This document shows, one piece after another, positions 1 to 12,400 of a stretch of DNA of 64,000 nt (the stretch's first letter is position 1; each line of letters opens with the position of its first letter). A program made the position numbers and the translations under genes. This DNA comes from Lineus longissimus (Eukaryota; Nemertea; Pilidiophora; Heteronemertea; Lineidae): contig NC_088313.1 of assembly GCF_910592395.1 (NCBI RefSeq), forward strand, positions 16,880,437-16,944,436. Reading direction: 5' to 3'. Under the pieces are notes generated by a model that was not told where the DNA came from, made no database searches, and saw only the letters and a list, made by a program, of their open reading frames with translations.

Positions 1-662
1 AGGCAATCCATTAAATAAGCCAATGAAAGAACGAACAGAAATAGCGGTAGCATTTTCTGCACGTAAAACAAGGACTATGAAAGGTACAATATATACTAGT
101 AATTGGCAATTCAATATTTTTGTTCGTTTTAAAAGGTGAATTAATGGGGCTACCGCCAGGTGAATGAGGTTTTCTGAAACATCTTGAAGATATATCGGAG
201 GTAACTCATGAACAAGTCTTGTCTGCGATCTTGCCACGCATTTATACGTCAACTGAAAAAGTGCAATCACCTAGCAGACTGTTGCACAGCACAGGTCGAT
301 TCACATTATCTAAAGATTCGGAAAGAAAAGTAAAGTCCAACAAATGGTTCAAATGGATTTTGTTGTAAAAAGTACAAAGTACTTTAAGAACTTAAGACAC
401 CTGAAAGAGTGAATTGCGTCTGTCTGGATTTTTATTTTCAGTCCCGGTACTGAATTGCGTCTGTTGAATCTTCCAGTTAAATTATTTAAATCATGGGATT
501 AGACGTATGAAGAATCAAAAGATTAGATAATTTCTTTCATAGCGGCACTTCAGGGAAGGGAAGTCAAAGTTGGAATGTTATATTCAATGAATATCTCCCT
601 ATTTGTTCATTTGACGTTAAAGCAATTTTTTATGTCCTTTGCTAAATGAGTTACTCATAAGG

Positions 663-832
663 CCGGTGTGACAGCGGATATAGTCCCCCTGGAGTCATAG
701 TCCGGTAGCATTGTATTTGACCAATTAAGCAGCATGATCTATTGTACCGCTAACCCTAACCAAAACATTTAGCAATGCGGACTATTGTTACACGGACTAT
801 CAGCCCTAGGACTACTATCCCCGTCACACCGG
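663..832. mobile_element. Short MITE with CCGGTGTGAC terminal inverted repeats
   Basis: The left end reads CCGGTGTGACAGCGGATATA and the right end is its near-complement, finishing GTCACACCGG, with about 25 bp of matching arm on each side and a 170-bp body. Motifs related to 'tagtcc' and 'ggacta' recur inside. There is no coding capacity. This is the form of a non-autonomous DNA transposon. I could not identify a clear target-site duplication, so the family is unknown. Confidence 0.65.
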
Positions 833-842
833 GTCTATTTGG

Positions 843-1075
843 CAAGCCGCTCGCCGAACAGGCATCTTTTTTTGTCCTGTTTGGAGAGCCGCTTGCCAAA
901 CAGCACTAAAAAACCACCCTGTTCGGCCAGCCGGGCTGGCCAAACAGGTAAAAAATCTACCCTGTTTGGCGAGCTGGAGACTTTACTTTAATATTAATGA
1001 GTTCGGCTCTCCATTCAGGACAAGAGAAAGTCGCTGTTTGGTATTAGCCGGGCTTGCCAAATAGTCACTTCCTAC
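843..1075. repeat. Cluster of palindromic CTGTTTGGC-type repeats
   Basis: At least six copies of a 14-16 bp word (CTGTTTGGC followed by an AGC-containing tail) occur here in both orientations. The clearest is 919-947, an almost perfect 29-bp palindrome centred on AGCCGGGCTGG. A second pair around 849-893 forms a stem with a T-rich loop. The cluster directly abuts the MITE at 663-832. A short ORF through it is an artefact of the repeats. It may be a compound foldback element or a dispersed hairpin repeat; function is unknown. Confidence 0.55.
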
Positions 1076-4000
1076 TTTATAATCGGTAATATGGTTTTGG
1101 AACCGTCCTTATATATACATATATATACGCAATAAAAATATATGTAAAGAATTCGTGCAACAATATATACTTCATTTCTTCTGGATCATTGATTCTTAAG
1201 TGCTTTTTTATATTTTTTCATACATACACTTCCTCAAGTCAAACCATATTCAGAACAAAATAGCACATCATGTCAGTGCACTGCCTTTCTAACTACATGT
1301 AGTTATATCTCTACATCTGCCTCAATTGATCGCAAGTAGACCACATAATGCTCTTCAGACCAGACCCAGAAATATCGTCTATGATGTTCTTATATTAAAA
1401 TAAAGAGTTCTATCTGTGCAATGTATTATCAGAGCGCGTGCTTTGTTCCCCGGACATTCTATCCTCAAATTGCTACGCCGGCATTATATCCTGGACGCTC
1501 CCCTTTCAATACAATGTACATGAAGTGTGGCTTGCGTTCATTCTACGCTACCTGGATTTCAATTGATAGTCATCTTATAAAGATCAAGACAACAATGTGT
1601 TTGACATGTGTAAAGCAAAAACGCTTCTTGCCGAGATCATTGCTTGTCATTTTGCACAATATTGCACAAGAGCCATCAAATGTGACCTATATACCGTACA
1701 TGCATAAGCAATATGGTATTAAACCATATATCTTTCATTGAGTTATGGTTAATAGGTATCTCGCCTGTTCAGAATATTCGCTCACAAAACTGATAATGGG
1801 CCGCAAATAATGATATATTATCATTGGGCTATGACTTTTGTGAAATATTACTTACAAGTATGTATACCTTGAAAGTAAAAAGCACTGCTATGGTCGTTGC
1901 CCCACATTTTTCATTTTGATGGTAAAATTGTAGGCCTCTGCGCTGTTCCATATCATTTTGCTAATCTTTCTCAACGTATGACTGATACCACTGAAGTTTT
2001 AAAGGACTATTTTACATTATTCTTTTCAATTGGAAGAATCCTCTGCTGGATTCTTTTGAAGACAAACCGTCTCTTGCTTAAACCAGCAAGGCGCCGCGCG
2101 CAACCACTTTCTTCGTTTTGAAAGAAGTGGCATCAATCACATCACACATCACACACCGCCTTTCGTATATCTGTGAGAAAAACCTATAGCTGTCTGCGCA
2201 ATGCGTTCGTTCCATCAAAAAAGCGTGGGGCATTGATATAAGCGTTGAAATTATCATTACCAAGTATTATGATATCAAAAAATCTTCAATACGCACGTAC
2301 AGAGCTAATCATTCATCTTAGTCTATAAAGACATAATATTATTTTGTGATGAAATAGAACACGAGATGCATTTTCCTTAAAAAAGAGAACGTTCTCGAGT
2401 GTCAATTTAAGAATACTTTTTGATATGCCACTGTGGCCTCCCGTGGTGAAAAAGGTTTATATTTTAAGTGTGCAATCAAAGAAATAATACCAAAATTGTG
2501 TAAAGCTTTTTTAGATTTATATTAAAATTTGAGAGATATCTTTTACTTGGACCAGTGCCCCTCATGTTCAAAACAAGTTTAGTAACTATGACTCGCTGTT
2601 ATCTTCTTCACTGAGAATTTTAAAGCAAAGCACTGACATTACGGTAAAAAGTAAGTGTCATCGCAAACTTGTCAGCAACCCAGCGATGGTCTTCGCCCAC
2701 AGTTACACTTTTCATGTAAAGGGCCTGGCCGATATCTCTTCATCAAGTATCGGAATTCCAAAATAACCTGATGAATTTTGCCAATAACACCTTAAAACAA
2801 GGGAAGCTTTCATTAGTACGGGGATACGTGGACGTAAGCAAGAGCAATCGGTCTAAACAACTCTAAGAGATTGATGGCATGCTGATAACCACCGCAAGGT
2901 ATTTCCAAAGAAAACGAATGGACGTCTTCAATGCAGCCCCTCTCGGTTTGATTGATGGCAGCGCTTAGAACCGCATCACTCGATATTCGCGACGGTCATG
3001 TTACAGTATCTTATTCAAAAGGGTTGACACCGCATCAACGATATATAACATTCACTCAGAAAGCGAACCACTACTTCGTGAGGAATGTTAGGTTAATCCA
3101 GCGACAGTAGGCCATAAGCCATGTGAACCCACGTGTTTTGGTGGTTTTTAAACCACAGGATGACAATTTTGATACTTATTCTATTGCTGGTAATATGTCG
3201 GAACAAATTTTTTGCAAGATGATATCAAGGTGATGATTGAGTTAAACTTATCAGGTTGTTGGTCATTACATTTTTGTTTTGGCATTTCTCGATGTTGCTT
3301 TGGTACTACGATTGGGTAACGCGATCTTTATCGGGTTAAGCAGACAACCTTGCCAGGCAATTACTGTATCATAAGGCTGGTCAATATCCCTAATCATTAA
3401 GTTATACAGCAATGCCGTTTGATCAATTATTTTATAAACATCATCTCGCAAAGCAGTTGGTCAATAGGACACCGACAACGCCACTTGATTTGATTATTGA
3501 TACTGTTCTGGTCGGTGAAAAGGTAGTGGAAGAGGACGATCTACGACACGTATATAGTGAAATATCAAAACTAGTACATGGCCTCTATAGATGATAATGA
3601 TAATATTGTTATTGACAACATTCTGCAGCCTGATGCGTCAATGCCTTTCGATTTTAACAAGCGGCCGCTATCTCGAATCGACTGAAAGCTTGAGACAATA
3701 AACTTCGTTGGTTGTTACTGAGAACATAATCCAAGCGAAATGCTGAAGCCTTGAAGCAGTTTACCTATTGCTCTTAATTATAGTTAAGCAATTTCTTTAC
3801 CTCAGCGCAAGATTTGGTTACCACTTGTCAAACTATAGTTACATTTTCTGAGGTGGTTGGCAGAAACTGAAGAAGTCAGACTGAGGTTAACACCACTTGT
3901 AAATTTGATAGATCGATAATAAGCTTAGAGCGCTACTGTTTTGGAAAGTTGTATACATGTACTTCTCTATGGCCATGGGCTGTAGGGAAAAGCCATGGAA

Positions 4001-7000
4001 TACGATAGATGAAAAGGCCAAATGTTTCCAACATTACGTACTAATGGCATTAATGGGGGTAAATGAATAATGACCTATGCATAACTTTAAGATAAAGACT
4101 TAATTTGATCACGGATGTCTAAACTGTATGTATAGACGTCCATGATTTGATAATTACGCTCTCAGTGGCTACATATTGTGAAAGAAAACATTTGCAATCA
4201 TCCCGTATCTTAAAGTCTAGATGACTGATGTGGTATTAGTAGTCCTGTAAATAACTTATCTATCTACATTTTTAAATATACGACCTGGGATTTGCCAGAC
4301 AATCTGGAATGCCGCTGGCAGCTGGTTAACCGCTCGTTTGAGGTTTCAAGACAGATGGACAGGTTCCTGTGTAAGCAATGAATACTTTCCTCTCAAATTG
4401 AGCAAGCAATATCTTTGTACAGGTGGTTCACACTTTTTGTTCAACCTTGACTCCGATCACTTGACTGAAAAAAATAATGAAATCATCATGTTTGTTCTCA
4501 AAAAGGAGCAGAGCCCCCATACAATTTCACATTTTACAGCAATTGTATACGATGAAAACAGAAAAGGACTATGGTTACTTTGAAGAACTGTAGGAGTTAG
4601 GCGCAAACGTATGAATATGTTCTGCTTTTGCTGTAGAATTTCTTCATTAGTTGACTAAATGCTACAGGACTTAAAAACTGTGGGTCGTATTCGCGACTGA
4701 GGAGGTTTGTAACATACTTTGTCTTACCGAAAGAGAGGCGATGCATCTCATATGCTGTGACGATAACACCAGGCTGGGTCTAGTTGCAGCATTCATGTGT
4801 AATAAGTGTATGCTTATAATTGTTCTTTTGTATACGTTTTGTTCTATACCTTCGTATTGTCTGTCGTGATCAATCAAGTTGTACGACTAGACAGGTGCCA
4901 AATTGTATGTTCTTTGTTCAAAGTACCTCAACTTGAAGTCAGAAGATGATAAATAATAATGAAACCAATAAACATCTGTGTGGCCTGATCAGTGCGTTGC
5001 CTTATCAAAGTGATCCTGGAACAACAAACTTCTTAAAGCGTCAATGTTTGCAGAGACTTTCGAATGCTGGGGAAGAACATTGCACAGCAGAGGAGCACAG
5101 GATGAGCTGCGGCGAAAAAATACCCAATTTATCAACCCCCAAATATAATCACTAACCAACCTAAATCGTTTTCCGGCCACCCGACTAATGACTGCTCCCC
5201 ATAAACATTTTGATATTTTCCTTTCTTTAACAGTCGCAGAACTGCGGTTCGAGTCTTGGTGATCGGCTTTCAGGAAACTGTACGCCGGTAGGTCTTTCGG
5301 TTAAGCCACGCAAGAAACCCCTTTCCGCGGCATGGTTCAGAGTGTTGTTCAAAAATCTTCATACTGTCATCAAGGTTCAGTTATCCTCTACCTGTCGAAG
5401 ATCACTGGAGACTTCCAATCAGGTTTCGACCAATCGGAAGACACCTACCATGCAATGTCGGCTCAGAATTCACGTGACCTTCAGGCTTCTGATTTGTCAA
5501 TACCCGAGTTGATATTCATGACACCATGCACGGCAAAACCATGACAGAGGGTATTCTTAATTTCACTAACACCCACAGCATAGCATGGAACCACGTCATG
5601 TATTAAATGAATCGTTTTCAGCCATGATTGAAATTCATCAAATGCATATAAGGGACGTGAAACATCCGAGTATCATTTTCAAAGCAACTAACTTTGCCTT
5701 GCGTTAATTAACTGCCAGCTTTGATAGAGCGACTCCAACCCTTAAACGATGCAGAGGCAGAATGATAGACATGATTCATTGAACGAATTGCCGACTCGAC
5801 TAAACTAGCTTCGTAACTTTTCTATCAGTTATAAACCTGCGCAAAAAAGTTCCTTGCTTTTGCGAAGTTGGTTGTATGTTTCCATCTTGAGAAAAGGCCT
5901 ACTCAGCAAATGCCATCGGTTTCCTCGGCAGAATATCGTTGCAACTCAGCTTTGTCAGGACACAATATATAAAGCAGCTGAATATACACCCTTGGCTTAT
6001 ATTTTTGGATGATTTCTTAATGTTCTGTCATCTATAATGTCCTCAGCGGTTTTGTCATGTGTTGTGTGTACCGAGTGTGCAGGATTGTGCTTGTCATTGA
6101 CGAATCGTGAAGTCAGATGCTTCTCTTATAAATGTTTCACTGTTGATTCGTCTGTCGATTTCAATGCTTTACATAATGCACGATTGTTCTGCCTTCATAA
6201 CAATTACATTAATATGATAATACTGGAATTACATGTATCTACATTACATCTCATCCATACAAACATTCGCTCTCTTTTAGACCACACCGCCTTCATGCCA
6301 ACTACAAAACAATCTGAACCTAGTCGTCAAGGGCTGTTCACCGGTAGGTCCAGCATGACGTGTTTGGCGTGTACAAATCCAATGCAACTTAGATTTCCTC
6401 ATAGTTTTGATGCGAAATTCTGTTTGCCTGACCCCTTGTTGATCCATTACCTTTAGATTTCCTTTGAGTATTTTAGTACTGCTCTCTCATCTTATTTCAT
6501 TATTAACTAGGATTCATTAAGGGCATTTTGATTGCAATACAAGTCAAAATTTAACCCGCAATTGACAATTATTTTCCTTCAGAATTGAAATTTAGCTTTT
6601 TGTGCTCGAGTAAATTTTGAATTTTGTTCTGTTCATTCATCATACATGCGGATTCTACAGCTTACATATTTAGTTTTTTCTCTGACTCTGAGGACTGATT
6701 ACTGAGGAATGCGGTTCGCCGTCGCTAATGGCCCACAGCAAAAATTGTGCACCCAAACCAAAACCCATTTCTGGGATAAAGATGGTTTACTTCTAAAGCT
6801 CCGCACAGGCGGGCGATTAGTCGCTTGGACCTGCGACAGCCACGACAACAAGACGGGCCAATCGGCGGCCGCATTCCAGCTGCCATTATCATGTTCCAGG
6901 TCGCATCGAATAAATCACTCGTTTTATACAGTCCTCAAAGTTCGTTCCTGCATCCATCGCCTATATCTTCCCTATTCATCAACAGGTTGTTTACCTACTT

Positions 7001-8768
7001 AACCATACAAGCCCAGTAAGTTTCAGGAGGAGATTTCATTAATCCTTGTCTTTGTCTTATTTCCAAAATAACTCATTGAGGACCCAGTTGGATGAGAAAC
7101 TCAGAACAGGCATGGTAGAGCTCCCACAAGCGAAGTCGAACCGAGGCCATATTAGATCTCACAGTCCAAAGATCCGAAAAAGAGCACTCCCCTTGATCTG
7201 GTTATAACGCCTAATTTGTATTTTAGCGTTGTTGACACGGACTCTTATTTGCAGCTAATTTGCATACTGACTGCTGACAGCTAAACATGCTCGCTGCAGC
7301 GTCACTGTGACTTTCTTTTCTGTGTAAGCTCCTATTACCAGATTCATCGAATATGGTCAGAATGCAAATTTGGTAGCGACCTTATGCCAGCAGGTAGATC
7401 AGGCCTGAGTTAACCAATATCAAATCGGGGTTGTCGTTTATCGTGCTGTCCCATCCTTTAATGAGTTGTTGAAAGTCTTCGCGGTCCTTAAAGGGTTAAC
7501 AGAGTAGATTAGGTTGTATGTACCTGCATGTATTTTGATATATGTTTGTTTAATATTGTACCGTTATTGACATACTTTTTTATACATGTAGATGCATACA
7601 CAGATTTCTGTGTAGTGGTGCATGCCATCCTTGTATCACGTGTTGTTTCACGTGCAGTAGTAGAACGCCAAGAATAGTTAATGGCATGGTAGTCATAGCA
7701 GTTTTTTGATGAGCATGATCGTCATGTTACCGATTTGGTAGTTTAGTACAGATTTCCCGATGAGCGGGCCTTATCGTCAAGATTGGCTATTCTGTTGGGA
7801 GATCATACTGATCGGATGATAAGTGAATTTTTCAGACAAAAATGATTCAGTTGCAATGTAACGCTTGCGTGATTTCCTCCTCATTTATGCCTTGGTCCTG
7901 ACATATCCCATACACTGTTTGTGCCAGGATGGTGTGACTGGATAAAATGGTATTCTTGGTCACGGTATAGGGTGTCTAATAAAACATTCTTGAGGCTTGA
8001 AGAGGCGTAGGAAGTTTGTTTATCTTGATACAAGTGTATCAGAAGTCCTGCAAAAAAGCGAATTCCTTCCCATCAGGCGTGTGGCGAGGTTAATGATGTC
8101 AGATTCTTCAGCAAGTTTTTTTCTCAACAAAGTGAAATGTCACTGGATGCGTATTGGCTGAGTGTCATTTGAGTACTGTCTGCTGCTCTGCAAGCCGTGA
8201 GGTTGTAAAAGGAAAATTGCAGTTTTCTGAAAAAAATTGAAAGGTACATGTATAACCATAATACGCACGGCATATAACACGATATCATGGCACAAAAGAC
8301 GGCTGTTCGTCCTGTGACATATGTATAATGACCAGCAGCTTCTAGGTCAGTGATCTCAAGGTGACCTTATACGACAATTCAATGATTTCTAGAGGGTAGA
8401 AGGACATACAAGCAACAAATCACACTTGTTTGCGCAGGTACTTTATTACCAGTCATCTGGAACGATGTTAGCACATACAATAAAAGGTATAACCTGTATT
8501 TGATTACTTCTACAAATCCACAAAATTTCAAACCAGCTTTGCCAAACTATCTACATGTGTCCTTCTCAGTAAAATTTCTGCAGGCTGCTGAAATTTCTGC
8601 TTTGATGCCCTGTCTGTCTGGTGTAAAAGGCGTGTTCATGACTGTTGCTCACAGATATCATTACTAACCTTTGGTATTTACCACAAAGCGTTATCATTCA
8701 TAACCAGCATTCTTTGCCTTTTTTTATCATGACCTTATTTTCACACATTCTTTTTATTCTATTTTCAG
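1076..8768. other. Long AT-rich spacer, no supported gene
   Basis: ORFs here are at most about 140 codons, without recognisable domains, splice-consistent extension or signal peptides. The longest (6037-6456, +) is Cys- and Leu-rich but has no family resemblance. A GC-richer patch at about 6710-6900 is open in several frames on both strands and could be a decayed exon, but nothing in it is recognisable. The 5' exons of the VWA gene presumably lie in or beyond this stretch. Confidence 0.5.
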
Positions 8769-8784
8769 GAGGATGCTGCTCAGG
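8769..8784 (+). other. Candidate 16-nt microexon upstream of the VWA gene
   Basis: A strong pyrimidine tract and AG (to 8768) are followed 16 nt later by a good donor (GTATGT at 8785). Read in phase 0 it would encode Glu-Asp-Ala-Ala-Gln plus one base, and that base is the phase needed to join the first VWA exon at 9490. No signal-peptide exon ending in phase 0 was found upstream, so this is only a consistent possibility. Confidence 0.25.
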
Positions 8785-9489
8785 GTATGTAAACCATATT
8801 TCAAATCTCTTAACGATATCGTGCAGATACAAAAAAACTAGATGATCATACTACTGTATACCTGCAACGTTCTTGGGCGTACTTATTTAATGCTCTCATC
8901 ACTTACGAACTTGTTGGATCGGAAGTTGCTTAATAAGTTGAAGTTACGACTTCCCAGACGTGTGCCAGTGAATATAATTAACTCTGACGATAACCTTGTT
9001 ATCTTATTCTTATTTCAACCGATAGTTAAAGTACTTCGTATACTGTAATTTACATAACCCAGAGTTATATATCACGGCATACCTGACATTTTGTTGATGT
9101 ATTGTTCATTTTGATTGTGTCAAAGTATTGTTTATTGTGGTGTCCGCCTGGGGTTCCCCATCTCTAACCAGTGTCTCCATCTCTGTTGGCTTCGTTTATG
9201 GTCTTGTCCCGGAATAAGATAAACTAAAATCTGCTGTTCCGTGACAGCTGCTGCTGGTGACCAATGACCAAGTGTTATCTATTTTTGTGCACCTCCTGCC
9301 ATTACCGTGTAACAAGTGGTCATTGCTGGTTGGTCTGAGCATCCTTTTGACTACCACAGTAGCTGATTGACAAACTGAATATTGAGTTCAAGTAAAGTAG
9401 AGACGTCGGAGGAAATCTACACGCGGTAGAAGAGAATGGCCTAACTAGCACTCATATCCGAATAAATACCAAATTTCTGTGCATTTCAG

Positions 9490-12400
9490 GAATATGCGTC
9501 CGCCAGAAGTTGGATCTCGTCTTCATGATGGACGAATCGGCCAGCATCTACCCGCGTCAGTTTAAACAACAGAAAGACTTCGTCAAACAGATTGTCGAAG
9601 GATTCGAAATAGGGCCAGAAGACACCCAGATAGGCCTCCTGACGTTTGGATGGGGCGCCAAGGTCCGTTTCAATATGAACTCTTACAAGCGAAAATCGCA
9701 TGTTCTTCAGGCGATAGATTACGTTCGACAGCGAGGCGGAGACACGGACACTGCTGAGGCCCTCCGAGTGGTCCGTGAATATTGTTTTGATGATGATCAT
9801 GGAAGCAGGGCGAAATCAGGAGATGTCCGTCAGGTTGCAGTGATTATTACCGATGGAATATCCTTGGATGGTGGTAAAACAATCGAAGCTGCCAAAAAGA
9901 CTAAGGAAAAAGGGATCATCATCATAACCATTGGTGTTGGACAGAAGATCAAGTTTGAGGAATTAGAAGAAGTAGCCTCTCGGAAGGACTACGTATTTGC
10001 AGTGGATGACTATGACGAGTTAGCTTCTCTTGTCAGTAGAATTGGACCAAGTGCTTGTCGACCCATACAGGACCAACCTCAGGCCCCCCGAGGCCCAACA
10101 GACCCTGATGCGCCAGGGGACCAACCACAACTCCCGGCAAGCCACGCGGACTCTCTTGGTCTACCTACCCGGCCTCTGGCTGTAGTGGCCTCTGAAGCAA
10201 TGACCATAAGTACAAAGGGTAAGCGATCCCATTTGAAATACGAATATGACTAAAAATACTCTAGATCAGAATATGCTGTGAAGAATTTCGGCGTGGGAAT
10301 CTCAAGAAATAATCAACGGTAAAAAACTGTCTTTTCTTAAGGGGAGATATTAAGAATACTTCAGTGTACATGTCCTACACGTGTTCCTTGATAAATAGGG
10401 GCAATATTGTCATCTGATCACAATCCGTATCCATAATAGAGGAGGCAGATTACATGTTCCGCATCAGATATTCCTGCGCAGGGAGGCCAATTCATAAGTC
10501 GTTCAACGGTGTGTTTTTAGGCTGAGAGATACCACTGAGATGGAATGAATCTAAAATATAATTTCTTTTTCAGGATGTGAGAACAAGGTCCTCGATCTTT
10601 TTTTCATCCTCGATGTATCATTGGGGTACTTTGATATCCGGCGTATGATGGGCTTCGTGGCCTCCACGGTCTACGCCATGAACGTAACCGGGTCAAAAAC
10701 GAGAATCGGTCTGATCACCTACAGCAATAACGTTCACGTCTACTTTGAGTTGAACGAGAATATGGATAAGCAAGAGGTGTTACAGGCCCTACGAACTGTT
10801 CGGCGGGTCCCGAAGCGGACGCGGAATGCAGCGAACGTCCACGAAGCCTTAAAGACGGTGCGAGCGCATCTCTTTGACCAGAAGTACGGCGCGAGGAAAT
10901 TTGCTGCCAAGGCTGTTGTTTTGATCAGTGATGAATCCGAACCGGACAACGGCACCTTCAACGAAGCTGCGAAGATCAGGGAGCTGGGAGCAACGATATT
11001 TGCCTTCGGAGTACGGCATTGGGTCAGAGCGAAGGATATCTTACCACTTGTTGGCTTGAAGACGCCTGAGTATATGTTCCTTGTGGACAGTTATAAGAAG
11101 CTAGCCGATAAACGGGCACAGCTGAATGACATGCTCTGCAAGGTTCAGGCAGCATTAGGAGTAGAAATGGGTAAGTGAACAGAAGTCTTTTTTGAATTTC
11201 AAGTGATGCAAGCGCTTGTTGCATCGACAGTTTGCTTTTTTTCAGGGGAGTTCACCTCATGACTTCTGTCTTTCGGGCGGCCGAAAACGACCGTCCATAC
11301 CGTATTACGGTAGAGCAAGAGAGTCGGATCGATGCTTTTTACCCCAGGATATACCCAAACGTCACTGATATATTTCGATATTTGAGCACTAGACTAGACC
11401 TAGCTTTAAGATCACTATATTGTTATGACTACATGTATGCTGCAGTCAGTATATTTGAACCTTTCTCTCCTAGATTCCTGCAACAAACCAAACCCAGTAG
11501 ACTTGGTATTCATCCTCGACGAGTCCTCCAGCATCCCGTACAAGTCTTTTGTAGAGGAAAAGGATTTCATGAAAAACGTCGTAAACCAGTTCAAGATCGC
11601 CCCAAAAAGGTCGAGAGTTGGCTTGATAAGCTATTCGACCAATGCTACTGTTCAGTTTTACCTAGATACGCACAAGACGAATGCTGGTGTTACGAGTGGC
11701 GTGGACGAATTGAGGAGGGACGGCGGAGATACGAGCACGTGGGAGGCACTCCGTGTGTTGCGCACTTTTGGTTTCCGTGACGGCGTCAGGTATGTAACTA
11801 TTTGGACGCTTCAACCAAAAAGCAGTTCGTGCCAATATATTCTCTGAATGAAAGTCTTGAATGGAGATGAACCTTGATCGCTTTATCACATCCTGACTCT
11901 TTTAGACTTGCACCATCTCACACCTCGCTAGTGGACGTATCGTAGGCACACTGCAACTCATTGGTGGCCGAGGTCATTCCTTCTGGTCAGAGTACTGTGT
12001 AAAAGCTTATACTGTAGTTTGTGAACATTTCACAAAGGCAACATGAGGTAGTCCCGAGAGACATTTTTCTTGTGTTAGATGTATTACCGGCAGAACAGTC
12101 ACGCCTATCACGGATCTTTACCTAAGTTGGTCGATGTACTGGCAAAACGGCTGGTCATTTCACGGACATTTAACTTAAATCATTGCTATCATCATTTTAT
12201 ATTCAAGGCACAGGAACCGACGAAGGCGGCGAAGGCGACACGGAGAGAAACCTAAAATCGGCATCGTGATCACAGACGGGAAGTCGCAGCGACCATGGGA
12301 GACCGCCCGGGAGGCGCTGAAGGTCCAGAAGACTGGCACGATCCTATTCGCAGTGGGCATAGGGAACAACATCAGTTTCGATGAGCTGCACAGCATCGCC

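Noticed and set aside
5231-5260. tRNA gene, because of a GGTTCGAGTCTTGG B-box-like word
   Set aside because: No acceptor or D-arm pairing could be drawn around it.
6037-6456. 139-codon ORF
   Set aside because: No domain, signal peptide, codon regularity or splice support; its length is within chance for AT-rich spacer.
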